This document shows positions 1 to 9,074 of a DNA stretch of 64,000 nucleotides, one piece after another. Source of the stretch: Syntrophomonas sp. DTU018 (GTDB lineage Bacteria; Bacillota; Syntrophomonadia; Syntrophomonadales; Syntrophomonadaceae); the NCBI GenBank assembly GCA_001513155.1, contig LFSR01000015.1, forward strand, positions 1-64,000, written 5' to 3'. Made by a program: the position numbers and the translations under genes. How positions within the stretch are numbered: position 1 is the stretch's first letter; each line of letters opens with the position of its first letter. The notes under the pieces were generated by a model. That model was not told the DNA's origin. It worked only from the letters and a program-made list of their open reading frames with translations, and ran no database searches.

Positions 1-1212
1 GCGGAGGCATCCAAAAATGGGGTCATGAGTATCCTGCATAAAAATCGTGGTCGTAAACCTGCTAATGCTTTAGCTTCTGAAGTGGCTGAAGCAATTGTTA
101 GTATTTATCAAACGGAGTTATCTGGTTATAACTTTTGCCATGCTACCGATGTTCTAGCTGAAGAAAAAGGCATCTTTGTATCTGTCAGTACTGTTTCAAG
201 ATATCTTAAAGAAAGGGGAATTCGCTCTCCAAAAGCCAAGCGCCGGCCTAAAAAGCACCGTTCCAGAGATGCCCGAGAACGTGAAGGGGAAATGGCTCAG
301 ATGGATGCTTCCAAGTTTGATTGGCTTGATAATGGTTCTTACCTGCATCTGCATGGTGCCATTGACGATGCAACTGGCCGCATTCTGGCCCTGCACTTTG
401 ACAAGGAGGAAACCTTGGAAGGCTACTGTGAACTGATGTTTCAGATGAATCGAGATGGTCATTTGCCAAGAGAAATTTACACCGATGGCAGGACTGTTTT
501 TGTCTATGACAGTAAAACGAAACACAAGTTAACCCTTGAAGAAGAACTGGCCGGTAAGCTGGAGAAACAACCCCACTTTGCCCGGGCTCTTAAAGAACTT
601 AATATTTTACATATTGTTGCTAGGTCTGCTCAGGCTAAAGGCGGCATCGAAAGACTCTGGCAAACACTGCAGGATCGCCTGACCAAAGATATGAAACGCA
701 ACGGTATTTGCACTGTTGAGCAAGCCAATGAGTTCGTTAAAAAGTATATTCCCTACTACAACCGTAAGTTTGCTGTTCAGGCTAGTAACCCGGAAAAGGC
801 CTACTTGCCTAAGCGAGATTTGTTTGAATTACAGCTCATCTTCGCCAAGCATGAAACTAGAAAGCTGGATTCGGGTCTTAGCTTCTCCTTTAAAGGTCAA
901 AAGTACAGGCTGCCTGTTAATGCGGGGAACAAAAAAGTACCTGCATCCCCACATGATACCATTACCGTAGCCACCAGTAAGTATATCGGAGTGCAGGTAC
1001 TCTACAAGGGTTTGGTTATTGAGCCTGAACCGCTTAAAACTAAACCCAAAGAAAGTATATCACAAAAACCTCAGCAAAAAGACTCTTTGTTGGGCTTACC
1101 GGCTCAACCCCAAAGTAAACCTAAAAACAAATCCCCTTGGTTTGGCTATACCAGAATGTTTTATTCCAAAACAAACAGGGGTGACATTTCTGCTGCTCAG
1201 TTATCCAGGTAA
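1..1212 (+). CDS. DDE transposase, IS481/IS1202 (ISNCY)-like, 5' truncated by window
   Basis: Transposase of an integrase-core (rve) element. The frame is already open at base 1 and the first in-window ATG (25) has no convincing ribosome-binding site, so the N-terminus lies outside. From the in-window ATG, an NRGR motif at residues 7-10 and a helix-turn-helix-like stretch with the SRYLKERGI motif near residue 60 precede an integrase core. Candidate DDE residues are in QMDAS (about 93), YTDGR (about 153) and KGGIER (about 208). The C-terminus, with a YRLP motif and a basic, glutamine-rich tail, is typical of IS1202-group transposases. No frameshift is visible, so this copy may be intact. Family assignment is from motif memory and is less certain than the transposase call. 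Confidence 0.85.
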   Translation, partial: AEASKNGVMSILHKNRGRKPANALASEVAEAIVSIYQTELSGYNFCHATDVLAEEKGIFVSVSTVSRYLKERGIRSPKAKRRPKKHRSRDAREREGEMAQMDASKFDWLDNGSYLHLHGAIDDATGRILALHFDKEETLEGYCELMFQMNRDGHLPREIYTDGRTVFVYDSKTKHKLTLEEELAGKLEKQPHFARALKELNILHIVARSAQAKGGIERLWQTLQDRLTKDMKRNGICTVEQANEFVKKYIPYYNRKFAVQASNPEKAYLPKRDLFELQLIFAKHETRKLDSGLSFSFKGQKYRLPVNAGNKKVPASPHDTITVATSKYIGVQVLYKGLVIEPEPLKTKPKESISQKPQQKDSLLGLPAQPQSKPKNKSPWFGYTRMFYSKTNRGDISAAQLSR

Positions 1213-1241
1213 AGGGGTGACATTTTCGCTGACTATTGACA
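1..1241 (+). mobile_element. Insertion sequence, right part (left end outside window)
   Basis: The transposase gene is followed by a probable IS terminus. The motif ggggtgacattt occurs twice, at 1178-1189 and 1214-1225, as expected for repeated transposase-binding sites near an IS end. The outermost block runs to about 1241 and reads inward (minus strand) as TGTCAATAGTCAGCG, a plausible terminal inverted repeat starting TGT. The left end is outside the window, so neither the matching inverted repeat nor a target duplication can be checked. The exact end point is inferred. Confidence 0.6.
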
Positions 1242-1311
1242 GGCCTTGACTTGGGTAAGCCAGGCATTTCCAGCCCTTTTTAGCTAAGAAAAGCATGAAT
1301 TCTCTTATCTG

Positions 1312-1758
1312 CTAACGATCCCAGTGCATAATCTCAATTATGTTTCCTTCCGGATCCCGGGCATATACGGCGGTCAGGGTACCTACACCCGGTACCTGGT
1401 TATGTATCACTTCTCCTAGTTTCTGGCCTCCATGCTGCAGCAGCTTTTCCAACACTTCCTCTACTGAATCCACCTCAAAAGCTATGTGAGAATAACCAGG
1501 ACGATTTACTGCAGGCTCATTTTCCCCTTCAGCCTTGGGTTCATACTGGAATATTTCCAGGGTAGGCCCATTGGTATAACCAGGTAACCGTAAGTGAGCC
1601 CCCCGGATGCGGACATTATTGATGCCAGTTAACTGATCAGCCCAGGTTCCATGCAGGTCCCGTTCCGGTGGGGCCACCTGGCATTCAAAAACATCGATAT
1701 AGAACTGGGTTAGGCTTCTCCAATCCCGGGCAATGATGTTAGTGTGTACATACTTCAT
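1312..1758 (-). CDS. VOC (glyoxalase/bleomycin-resistance) family protein
   Basis: A 148-residue vicinal-oxygen-chelate protein with two beta-alpha-beta-beta-beta modules. Candidate metal ligands are where the family has them: His5, Glu68, His91 and Glu142, in contexts VHTNI, LEIF, YSHIAF and IIEIMHW. A DPEGN motif precedes the last ligand. The family includes glyoxalase I, dioxygenases, epimerases and resistance proteins, and the substrate cannot be read from the sequence. It lies downstream of lysC after about 95 bases and may be separately transcribed. An AGGTGACAGGAA stretch before the ATG provides a ribosome-binding site. Confidence 0.85.
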   Translation of the reverse strand: MKYVHTNIIARDWRSLTQFYIDVFECQVAPPERDLHGTWADQLTGINNVRIRGAHLRLPGYTNGPTLEIFQYEPKAEGENEPAVNRPGYSHIAFEVDSVEEVLEKLLQHGGQKLGEVIHNQVPGVGTLTAVYARDPEGNIIEIMHWDR

Positions 1759-1853
1759 TTCCTGTCACCTCTTAAATTTACCTTTTTAATAATCTCTTTG
1801 CCTGACTAATACTCTCCCACAGCAATAACTGTTAAACCTGCCATTTTTGAGGG

Positions 1854-3074
1854 TTATTCAATATTTTCCAAGCCAAACTTCTTATGTAAAGCCCTAACCG
1901 CATCCTGGATCCGGTCCTCATCAATAATGCAGGATATTTTGATTTCCGAAGTGCTTATCATGTGAATATTGATATTCTCATCAGCCAAAGCCTCAAACAT
2001 ATCGGCGGCTACACCGGGATTGCTCTGCATGCCTGCGCCTACTATTGAGACTTTGCCTACCTCATTTCCACAAAACATCCCAGAGGCGCCGATCTCCTGC
2101 ACCAGCTTTTCCACTACCGGAATGGCCTTTTGCAGGTCATTTTCCTCGATAGTAAAAGCAATATCGTTGCGGTTGTCCCGCATGGCACTTTGAATAACCA
2201 TATCCACATTTATCCCTGCATCGGCCAAACCTCTGAACAGGGTTTTGGCAATACCGGGTCGGTCAGGCACGTCAAAAATAGCAAAGCGGGTACAGTTTAA
2301 ATCATGGGCAACACCAGTTACAATCCTCTGTTTTTCCATATTTCCAACCTCCGTAATAATGGTCCCGGAATGATCTTCAAAACTGCTTAATACTTCCACA
2401 TCGACTCCGTAGAGCATAGCAAACTCAACGGCCCGGGGCTGCATGACCACCGCTCCCAGGCTGGCCAATTCCAGCATCTCGTCATAAGAAATAACGGACA
2501 GCTGGCGAGCTTCGGGTACAATACGGGGGTCAGCAGTATAAACACCTTTAACATCGGTGAAAATCATGCAGCGTTCGGCATCTAAAGCTGCTGCCAGGGC
2601 TACGGCACTGGTATCAGAGCCGCCCCGGCCCAGAGTGGTGATATCCCCTTCCGGGGATATGCCTTGGAACCCGGCTACTACTACCACATTTCCCTGTTCC
2701 AGTTCATGGAGAATCCTCCGGGGCTCTATATTGGTAATGCGTGACTTGCTGTAGTTGGCATCGCTTTGCACCCCGGCCTGCCAACCAGTCAAGGATACTG
2801 CCTTGCAATTCATATTGTTTAAGGTTAAAGCCAGCAATGCTGCTGATTGCTGCTCCCCAGTAGCCAGAAGCATATCCATTTCCCGGCTGCTAAGCTCGGG
2901 TCCTGTCTGTTTGGCCAGTTCTATAAGGTCATCGGTAGTGTCTCCCATGGCGGAAACAACCACGACTACTTGTTTACCCTCCTCTTTCATACGTTTGACC
3001 TTTACTGCCACATTTCTGATGCGCTCCATGGACGCTACCGAACTTCCTCCGAACTTTGCCACTATCAAACTCAA
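1854..3074 (-). CDS. lysC: Aspartate kinase
   Basis: Phosphorylates L-aspartate, the first step toward lysine, threonine and methionine. The N-terminal amino-acid-kinase domain starts with the KFGGSS motif (residues 7-12), and FTDVKGVYTADPR marks the nucleotide/substrate region. Two C-terminal ACT domains (about residues 265-400) predict feedback control by end-product amino acids. Length, about 406 residues, is normal for a monofunctional enzyme. An upstream in-frame GTG at 3083 overlaps the GGGGAG ribosome-binding site, so the TTG at 3074 is the better start. It is the last gene of a pheB-hom-thrB-lysC run. Confidence 0.95.
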   Translation of the reverse strand: MSLIVAKFGGSSVASMERIRNVAVKVKRMKEEGKQVVVVVSAMGDTTDDLIELAKQTGPELSSREMDMLLATGEQQSAALLALTLNNMNCKAVSLTGWQAGVQSDANYSKSRITNIEPRRILHELEQGNVVVVAGFQGISPEGDITTLGRGGSDTSAVALAAALDAERCMIFTDVKGVYTADPRIVPEARQLSVISYDEMLELASLGAVVMQPRAVEFAMLYGVDVEVLSSFEDHSGTIITEVGNMEKQRIVTGVAHDLNCTRFAIFDVPDRPGIAKTLFRGLADAGINVDMVIQSAMRDNRNDIAFTIEENDLQKAIPVVEKLVQEIGASGMFCGNEVGKVSIVGAGMQSNPGVAADMFEALADENINIHMISTSEIKISCIIDEDRIQDAVRALHKKFGLENIE

Positions 3075-3109
3075 ACTTCTCACTCCCCAGTTAATTTACA
3101 CCAATATAT

Positions 3110-4009
3110 TTATATTATTTGAATCTCTGTTCCCTTATTGTCTGCCTGCAAATAAAAGACCCGGCTCTTTACCTGGGCATTCCGGAAGGCTTCCTGCATG
3201 GCCTGAGCTACCCGTTCCTGCTCCCCGGCGGAACAGAAGGCAAGCATAGAAGGTCCGGCCCCACTCAGAGCAGTTCCCATAGCCCCATGGCTTCTGGCCG
3301 CATTTATTACCTGATCAAAACCAGGTATAAACTGCTTGCGCAGGGGTTGGTAAATCTGATCATCCATGGCTTTGTCCAGGTTGCTGAAATCTCGATTATG
3401 AAGACTGGCCAGCAGGAAACAAGCTCTCTGCAGATTGTTGACGGTAACTTTCAGATCGATTTGCTGAGGAAGTACCGAGCGGGATACTTCCGTTGACAGC
3501 TCGAATTCCGGCACCACTACTACCACGCTGATATCCTCAGGAAAGTCAACCTTCTGGCAGTATACCTCATTATTGTCCTCCATGGCTACCGTCAATCCAC
3601 CTATTAGGGCGGGAACAACATTATCGGGATGGCCTTCCATGTCAACGGCCAAGGCCAGGAGTTGCTTTTTATCCAACGGATTGCCCAGCAATTCATTGGC
3701 TGCGGTCAAACCGGCTACAATAGCCGCAGCACTGCTGCCCAATCCCCTACCGATAGGTATTTCGTTGTGGATGCTCAGCTTCATTGCCGGCTGACGACCC
3801 GCAGCTTGAAATACCCGCCGGGCGGCCTGCCATATCAAGTTATGTTCGGGAAGGCTGTTAATGTTCTGAACACCTTCGCCGGCAAACTCAATGATGTTTG
3901 AGTCTGACCATTCAATATCCACCTGCAGGTAAAGGGACAAGGCCAAACCCAGGGTATCAAAACCAGGGCCTAAATTAGCACTGGTAGCGGGAACTCTTAC
4001 CCTTATCAT
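3110..4009 (-). CDS. thrB: Homoserine kinase
   Basis: Converts homoserine to O-phosphohomoserine in threonine synthesis. It is a GHMP kinase: the phosphate-binding loop PIGRGLGSSAAA is at residues 85-96, an N-terminal substrate loop ATSANLGPGFD at 8-18, and the C-terminal GHMP motif is seen in ALSGAGPSMLAF. A GGGAGG site lies just before the ATG. It sits 14 bases downstream of hom and 26 upstream of lysC, so it is translated from the same transcript. The 299-residue length fits the family. A thrC gene is not in this window. Confidence 0.95.
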   Translation of the reverse strand: MIRVRVPATSANLGPGFDTLGLALSLYLQVDIEWSDSNIIEFAGEGVQNINSLPEHNLIWQAARRVFQAAGRQPAMKLSIHNEIPIGRGLGSSAAAIVAGLTAANELLGNPLDKKQLLALAVDMEGHPDNVVPALIGGLTVAMEDNNEVYCQKVDFPEDISVVVVVPEFELSTEVSRSVLPQQIDLKVTVNNLQRACFLLASLHNRDFSNLDKAMDDQIYQPLRKQFIPGFDQVINAARSHGAMGTALSGAGPSMLAFCSAGEQERVAQAMQEAFRNAQVKSRVFYLQADNKGTEIQII

Positions 4010-4023
4010 TAATGACCTCCCGA

Positions 4024-5322
4024 TCAGACAGCTTTCCTCTGGGTGCCTTCTAAACGAATAACGTTGTTTATCTGGCCGACAATACTCATACCGCTGAGAA
4101 CAGCCAAAGCATCCCGCAGGCTCCTTTCCCGTACCTGGTGGGTAATCAGGATCAGTTCAGCCATCTCATTATCACTGGATTTCTGCAGAACCGTAGCTAT
4201 ACTAACATTATTGTTGCCGAATACACCCGCAATACCGGCCAGGACTCCGGGACGGTCGGTGACTCTCATGCGAATATAATACTCTACTTCCAGTTCGTCA
4301 ATGCTCATTATTGGTTTTTGTTCATAACAGGTACAGCCAATGCGGGCCTTGGTATTATGGTTCAGGTTGCGGACAATTTCAATAATATCCCCCACCACTG
4401 CACTGGCAGTAGGCATCTGTCCTGCTCCCCTGCCAAAATGCATTATTTCCCCTACGGCGTCTCCCTGGACAAAAACCGCATTAAAGACATCATTGACGGC
4501 TGCCAGGGGATGATAGACCGGCAGGAATGCCGGGTGCACCCGCACTTGTATTTGACCTGAATCATCTTCCTTGGCAATAGCCAAAAGTTTAATAACATAA
4601 CCTAGTTCATAGCCATAACGTATGTCTTCAGGGGTAATACCGGTAATGCCCTCTACGTAAACATCATCCAGGGTTACCCGGCTGTTAAAGGCTATGGAAG
4701 AGAGAATGGCAATCTTACGGGCTGCGTCCAGGCCGGAGACATCCGCAGTGGGGTCAGCTTCAGCATAGCCCAGGGCCTGAGCTTCAGCCAAGGCCTCATT
4801 AAAGTCACGTCCGGAGCGGCTCATTTGGGTCAATATGTAGTTGGTGGTGCCGTTGAGGATACCAATGACCTGTTGTATGCGATTGCCAGCCAGGGACTGC
4901 TTGAGGGGAAATACAATGGGAATTCCCCCGCCTACACTGGCCTCAAAATAGAAGTCCACCTGGTTTTCTTCAGCTGTCTCAAACAGTTCCTTACCGCTGA
5001 CGGCGATCAAATCCTTATTGGCCGTAACCACATGCTTGCCCTGGCGCATAGCCTGCAGGATATAGCTGCGAGCCGGTTCGATGCCCCCGATTAATTCCAC
5101 CACTATATCTATTTCCGGATCATTAACTATATCTTCAATGCTGTTAGCTATCTGCTCCGGTGCGATGCCCACCGCCAGGCATTTATCCCTATCCCTTTCC
5201 AGGACCCGGTAGACTACTATTTCATCCCCGCTGCGCTGAGCAATAGTTGCTGCATTCTTCTCCAAGAGTTTTACCACTCCGGAACCTACTGTTCCGCATC
5301 CCAACAATCCAATTCGTATCAT
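4024..5322 (-). CDS. hom: Homoserine dehydrogenase with C-terminal ACT domain
   Basis: Reduces aspartate semialdehyde to homoserine. The N-terminal Rossmann fold has the GCGTVGSG nucleotide-binding motif at residues 8-15. The catalytic domain follows, with VTANKDLIA and a long Gly/Ala-rich region around LNGTTNYIL. A C-terminal ACT domain (about 350-420) predicts threonine feedback. At 432 residues it is the usual monofunctional length. GGAGGGCG precedes the ATG. It follows pheB by 24 bases and precedes thrB by 14, forming the threonine branch operon. Confidence 0.96.
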   Translation of the reverse strand: MIRIGLLGCGTVGSGVVKLLEKNAATIAQRSGDEIVVYRVLERDRDKCLAVGIAPEQIANSIEDIVNDPEIDIVVELIGGIEPARSYILQAMRQGKHVVTANKDLIAVSGKELFETAEENQVDFYFEASVGGGIPIVFPLKQSLAGNRIQQVIGILNGTTNYILTQMSRSGRDFNEALAEAQALGYAEADPTADVSGLDAARKIAILSSIAFNSRVTLDDVYVEGITGITPEDIRYGYELGYVIKLLAIAKEDDSGQIQVRVHPAFLPVYHPLAAVNDVFNAVFVQGDAVGEIMHFGRGAGQMPTASAVVGDIIEIVRNLNHNTKARIGCTCYEQKPIMSIDELEVEYYIRMRVTDRPGVLAGIAGVFGNNNVSIATVLQKSSDNEMAELILITHQVRERSLRDALAVLSGMSIVGQINNVIRLEGTQRKAV

Positions 5323-5346
5323 TTAACGCCCTCCTGCAATTTAATT

Positions 5347-5793
5347 TCAGCTCTTGCCAACAACTTCCACATTCAATACTCCTTCCAGAGCCTGCAATTG
5401 CTTCAGCATTTCCTCCACCGGCACAGACATTTCGTCCACGTTTAAGGAAATGGTCACATAGGCCACCCCGTGCAGGGGAAGATTTTGATTAATAGTCAGA
5501 ACATTAGCCTGCAATGATGCAATACAATTGAGTACCCCCGATAGGATACCGGGAATATGGCGCAGAAGCAAGGAGATGTTCAGTATGCTCATATTTTCGG
5601 CGTTGAAGAAGGAAAAAACGCCATCCTTATACTTATAAAAGGTGCTCCGGGCTATACCCAGGCGCTCCACTGCTTCCATAATGCCTGAAACCTCACCGCT
5701 GGCCAGCATCTCCTTGGCCAGAGCGGTTTTTACTATCGATTCCGGGAGAATATCCTCCCGCACCAAATAGAATCTTTTCTCAGCCTTACCCAT
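5347..5793 (-). CDS. pheB: ACT domain-containing protein, PheB/UPF0735 family
   Basis: A 148-residue protein of the PheB (UPF0735) family. Residues about 30-57 contain a helix-turn-helix-like stretch (GIARSTFYKYKDGVF) and the second half (about 70-145) is an ACT domain. The family is usually found beside hom or pheA and is thought to sense an amino acid; its biochemical role is not established. An in-frame ATG far upstream (5979) exists, but the ATG at 5793 is preceded by GAGGG, lies below a good promoter, and gives the usual family length. It is first in the pheB-hom-thrB-lysC run. Confidence 0.88.
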   Translation of the reverse strand: MGKAEKRFYLVREDILPESIVKTALAKEMLASGEVSGIMEAVERLGIARSTFYKYKDGVFSFFNAENMSILNISLLLRHIPGILSGVLNCIASLQANVLTINQNLPLHGVAYVTISLNVDEMSVPVEEMLKQLQALEGVLNVEVVGKS

Positions 5794-5841
5794 AATTCCC
5801 TCTGTCTGCCATGGGCGGATTTTTTTCTTCGCAACACGGAC

Positions 5842-5870
5842 ATTATAGCACGAGGGGTTAAGGATGGCAA
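5842..5870 (-). promoter_or_regulatory. SigA-type promoter for pheB-hom-thrB-lysC
   Basis: On the minus strand a TTGCCA -35 box (5870-5865) is separated by exactly 17 bases from a perfect TATAAT -10 box (5847-5842). The predicted start of transcription is near 5835, leaving about 40 bases of leader before the pheB ATG. No riboswitch or attenuator fits in that leader. Confidence 0.8.
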
Positions 5871-5989
5871 TGGAAAAGTCGAAGGCGATCATGATTTTTA
5901 TCATGATTGTCGAAAAATAGCTCGAACCGTATAATGAGGAAAATGGATCCCAGGATCCTGCAATTATCTGTTCTGTCAAAATGGAGTCC

Positions 5990-6112
5990 TAACAGGTCAT
6001 TGCTGTGAAAATGCCTAGGCTGTGTCATCGCGAGGAGCGCAGCGACGTGGCGATCTCTTTTTCGTAGCCTGCGAGTCTCTTTTGAGATTGCTTCGCTACG
6101 CTCCATAACGCG
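5990..6112. repeat. Mosaic palindromic repeat, locus 1
   Basis: Non-coding stretch between divergent pheB and the rhodanese gene. It contains the module TCATTGCTGTGAAAA (about 5998), the palindromic module TGTCATCGCGAGGAG...GGCGATCTC (6024-6057) and an inverted partner GAGATTGCTTCGCTACGCTC (about 6080-6100). The same modules recur near 14.05, 22.65, 28.6 and 39.2 kb. The right end here is degenerate: the expected CGCAATGACA terminus is lost. Confidence 0.8.
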
Positions 6113-6142
6113 CAAGATTGATTATGTAAAGGAGAATAAACA

Positions 6143-6774
6143 ATGAAGAAAGTTTTTTCAATTCTTTTCATGGCAGTTTTCTTGCTGTCAGGCTGCGGTA
6201 GTAGTGAATTAAACAATAATATAGTATTTCAAGCCACCGTTGAAAACGTCCAGGCAAACAGCATGGTGGTAACCACCACTGATGATATGTGGGCTTTAAT
6301 ATGGCCCGGGTTGATTTTGCGGAGAACCTTGAAATCGCCTTCGAGCCATCGAAAGGGCAACTAGTGGAGATTGAAGCTTTGCCTGAAATCCGGGAGAGCT
6401 ATCCTGTGCAGATTACAGCAGTAAAAATAAGTTTACTGGAAGAACCAGAAGAAGAGCCCGCTAAAAATAGTTACAGCAAAATAACCGCCCAGGAAGCTCA
6501 GGAAATGATGGACCAGGAGAATGTAATCATCCTGGACGTACGCACGGAGGCGGAGTTTGCTGAGGGACATATTCCCAATGCCGTTCTGCTTCCCGATACC
6601 GAGATAAAGCAGAGAGCGGAAGAAGTGCTGCCTGACAAGGAGCAGACCATCCTGGTGTATTGCCGCAGCGGTCGCCGCAGTGCCCTGGCAGCGCAGGAAT
6701 TGGCCGATATGGGCTACACCAACGTCTATGATTTCGGGGGAATTCTAGACTGGCCTGGAGAAGTGGTGAAATAA
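6143..6774 (+). pseudogene. Rhodanese-like lipoprotein, reading frame broken near 6289
   Basis: The gene starts at ATG 6143 after a GGAG site and encodes a lipoprotein signal peptide with the lipobox LLSGC (Cys at about residue 18), predicting an extracytoplasmic membrane anchor. The first frame runs to about 6289; the continuing homologous-looking frame (GFNMARVDFAENL...) is offset by one base and runs to 6774. Loss of one base, for example one G in an ATGGTG, explains it. The second part carries a rhodanese domain: LDVRTEAEFAEGHIPNA and the catalytic loop YCRSGRRS with Cys. Rhodaneses move sulfur via a cysteine persulfide. Whether the break is real damage or a sequence error is unresolved. 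Confidence 0.75.
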
Positions 6775-6788
6775 GTGAGATAGTAAAA

Positions 6789-6840
6789 AGGGGCGGATTC
6801 CTTTTCTGAAAACCAATCAGGGAAAACCGCCCCTCTTTTT
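6789..6840. terminator. Bidirectional intrinsic terminator between the rhodanese gene and the TIM-barrel gene
   Basis: AGGGGCGG (6789-6796) pairs with CCGCCCCT (6827-6834). A T-run follows on the plus strand (6836-6840) and an A-run precedes the stem (T-run on the minus strand). It can end both convergent units: the rhodanese gene and the five-gene operon ending at 6853. Confidence 0.85.
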
Positions 6841-6852
6841 ACGCAAATGGTT

Positions 6853-7692
6853 CTAGTCCATATTTACTTTAATATTCTTGTATTCTTTGGTAATCGCAAT
6901 TACCGCCTGTTCGGTGGGCATGCGTTCCCCGCTGGAACCGGAAGCATAGCCGTCTGCATCGGAATTGGCTACGGAATATTGAGCAGTGGCTGCGTCAGCA
7001 AAAGGTCCGCCATGGGTCAGTATGAAAACCTCCGGATTCACATCCCGGGCGGCCAGGCACATTTTCTGTACCTCCTCGGTGGCCTCTTCCAGGGTCATGA
7101 CCTCTTTGGCTCCGGTCAGCCCTCCGGTAGTTACACCAACTATAGCACCAATCACATCAGCGCCTGCCTCCGCCATAATTCTGGCCTCTTCCGCATTGAA
7201 AGCCCACCCTACTGTAAAAATATCTTTCCGGTGGGCAATTCGTATAAGCTCCACCTCCCGGGAAAAGCCAATGCCTGCAGCTTCCAGCTGTTTGGCGAAG
7301 AATTCCCCATACAGCCCGCAGAAGGGTTCATTGGTTATACCGGAAAAGCCCAAATCCATCATTTCGTCAATTATCCGTTCCAGGTTCACCGCCGGATTAT
7401 GGGCACCGATACCAGCAATACAGGGTGCGGTTTTTACCACCGGTATTATTTCCCGGGCCATTTCTTTCACACATGCATTGCAGTCTTCATAGGGCATCCA
7501 GGCCAGGAGAGTGGGGAGACCCATCATACGGAATTTGGCAGTGGAATAAACCGCTATCAGATCAGCGCCGCCCAAATCAGCACATTTAGCTGTTAAACCC
7601 GTTCCAGCACCAAACATAAGCAAAGCCCGGTTTTGTTTGACTTGCTCACGTAATCGGGACACAATTTCCCTGCGCTTATACTGTATAGCCAT
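6853..7692 (-). CDS. PEP-hydrolase-like TIM-barrel protein, second paralogue
   Basis: A 279-residue TIM-barrel protein of the phosphoenolpyruvate hydrolase-like family (PF09370 type), whose true reaction is not established. Visible family signatures are MFGAGTGLTAK near residue 28, a central GFSGITNEP, GADVIGAIVGVTTGGL, THGGPF near 225 and SSGERMPTEQA near 253. It is the last gene of the operon that begins with the RuBisCO-like protein, 17 bases behind the Tm-1-like gene and just before a strong terminator. The paralogue at 9910-10758 shares the same order of motifs but is clearly diverged. In other organisms this domain is fused behind a Tm-1-like domain; here the two are separate adjacent genes. 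Confidence 0.85.
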   Translation of the reverse strand: MAIQYKRREIVSRLREQVKQNRALLMFGAGTGLTAKCADLGGADLIAVYSTAKFRMMGLPTLLAWMPYEDCNACVKEMAREIIPVVKTAPCIAGIGAHNPAVNLERIIDEMMDLGFSGITNEPFCGLYGEFFAKQLEAAGIGFSREVELIRIAHRKDIFTVGWAFNAEEARIMAEAGADVIGAIVGVTTGGLTGAKEVMTLEEATEEVQKMCLAARDVNPEVFILTHGGPFADAATAQYSVANSDADGYASGSSGERMPTEQAVIAITKEYKNIKVNMD

Positions 7693-7709
7693 GGTTTGCC
7701 TCCCACAAC

Positions 7710-9056
7710 TTATTTCTCATAAAAAGGTACTACATAGGGCAGATCAGCCTTGTTTCCTTTCTTCCATTTGCCGTCCAGCATTTCTAGCAACAGCTCGGCA
7801 AGTAATTCAGCAAACTCAGGCTCATTCATGTGTTTGTCTACTAAGATAACTTCTAAGTTTTCCTTGTTAGGATCAATATTAGCCTTGAGAGCTTCTACAA
7901 AACGTACGGCCCGGCGTGACCAGTTGGGATTCTTTTCATCGGGAGCCCACACCGGTCCAGGTCCGGGGCCAGCCCATCCCAGTTCTAAGTTTGGTTCAGC
8001 CAGGTCGCAGGCTCCCCAACCCCGCATAGGTACAGCTAAAACACTGGGGCCTTTAGCAGCGTTGAGTTTCTTGGCCATATGCTCACCTATCATGTAAGCC
8101 TCTTCCATTGACACGCCGATACAAGTAACAGTGGGATTGTGTTCGTACAGTCCGCGCCCGGGCTGGTCAGTTTCTTTCAGCAGCCGTTCCGGCACAGTAT
8201 TCTTCGGGCCGAAATTGATTAAGTCAAGTCCTCCAGGGGCTACTACCTGGGGAATGCCCATATCTCCGGCAGCCGTCAAACGGTCGGGTCCGGCACTTAG
8301 TACGCCTCCCAGCATTTCATCGCCGATTTCATGAGTAGTTATATCGAGAATTCCGGCAATATAGCCATCCCGGATCAGTTCTTCCATGGAACGGCCTCCG
8401 CTGCCTACTGCGTGGTTGATCATAACATCGTAGCCGGCTTTTTCTACGATTGAGGAAGCACGCAGTACACAGGGGGTGGTAACTCCAAACATCATACAGC
8501 CGATCAATGGCTTTTCCTCAATGCCTTCCATAGTCGGAGGGGAAGCCATGCCAACAATGGCTGCAGCAGCGTTATTCAGTATCTGGCGGGTTACTTTGTT
8601 GAGTCCGGCTTCAGCTATGGGGTATATCATGCAAATATCCCGGGTACCCACATAGGGTGATACATCTCCTGACGCCATGGTAGTCAACATAATTTTAGGA
8701 AATCCAATGGGCAGTGATTGCATAATGCGGGTTGCAATACTAGCACCCATGGAGCCGCCATAGGCAATAATGCCGTCTGCCTCTCCTTTTTCCCTCATCT
8801 CATTGACCAGTTTTATGGCTCCCTCGGCAACTAAATCAGAAGCGCCCTTGCGATCCAAGGCGAAAATGTCTTCCGGTTTCTTGCCAACCTTGCCAACAAC
8901 CTGACTCAAACTGATGTCAGCCCATCCCACTTCATGTCCCACGCTTAGTTCCAAGACGATCGGATCGCCGCCGGCCGCTTTGACCCTTTGGCTCAGGAAT
9001 TTAATTTCCTCGCCCTTGGTATCAAGAATTCCCGCCACTAAAATCTTTTTCGCCAT
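7710..9056 (-). CDS. Tm-1-like ATP-binding protein (UPF0261)
   Basis: A 448-residue protein of the UPF0261/Tm-1-like family. It starts with the usual VAGILDTKGEE and has a glycine-rich loop in IAYGGSMGAS, an LTTMASGDVSPYVGTRD block, a MMFGVTTPCV block and a C-terminal VDKHMNEPEFA block close to the family ending in which His and Asn are conserved. The eukaryotic Tm-1 protein binds ATP in this domain; the bacterial function is unknown. AGGAGGG precedes the ATG. The gene lies 18 bases from both neighbours, between the ComB-like and second TIM-barrel genes, which strongly suggests one pathway or complex. Confidence 0.88.
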   Translation of the reverse strand: MAKKILVAGILDTKGEEIKFLSQRVKAAGGDPIVLELSVGHEVGWADISLSQVVGKVGKKPEDIFALDRKGASDLVAEGAIKLVNEMREKGEADGIIAYGGSMGASIATRIMQSLPIGFPKIMLTTMASGDVSPYVGTRDICMIYPIAEAGLNKVTRQILNNAAAAIVGMASPPTMEGIEEKPLIGCMMFGVTTPCVLRASSIVEKAGYDVMINHAVGSGGRSMEELIRDGYIAGILDITTHEIGDEMLGGVLSAGPDRLTAAGDMGIPQVVAPGGLDLINFGPKNTVPERLLKETDQPGRGLYEHNPTVTCIGVSMEEAYMIGEHMAKKLNAAKGPSVLAVPMRGWGACDLAEPNLELGWAGPGPGPVWAPDEKNPNWSRRAVRFVEALKANIDPNKENLEVILVDKHMNEPEFAELLAELLLEMLDGKWKKGNKADLPYVVPFYEK

Positions 9057-9074
9057 ACTCTTCCCTCCTGATGT

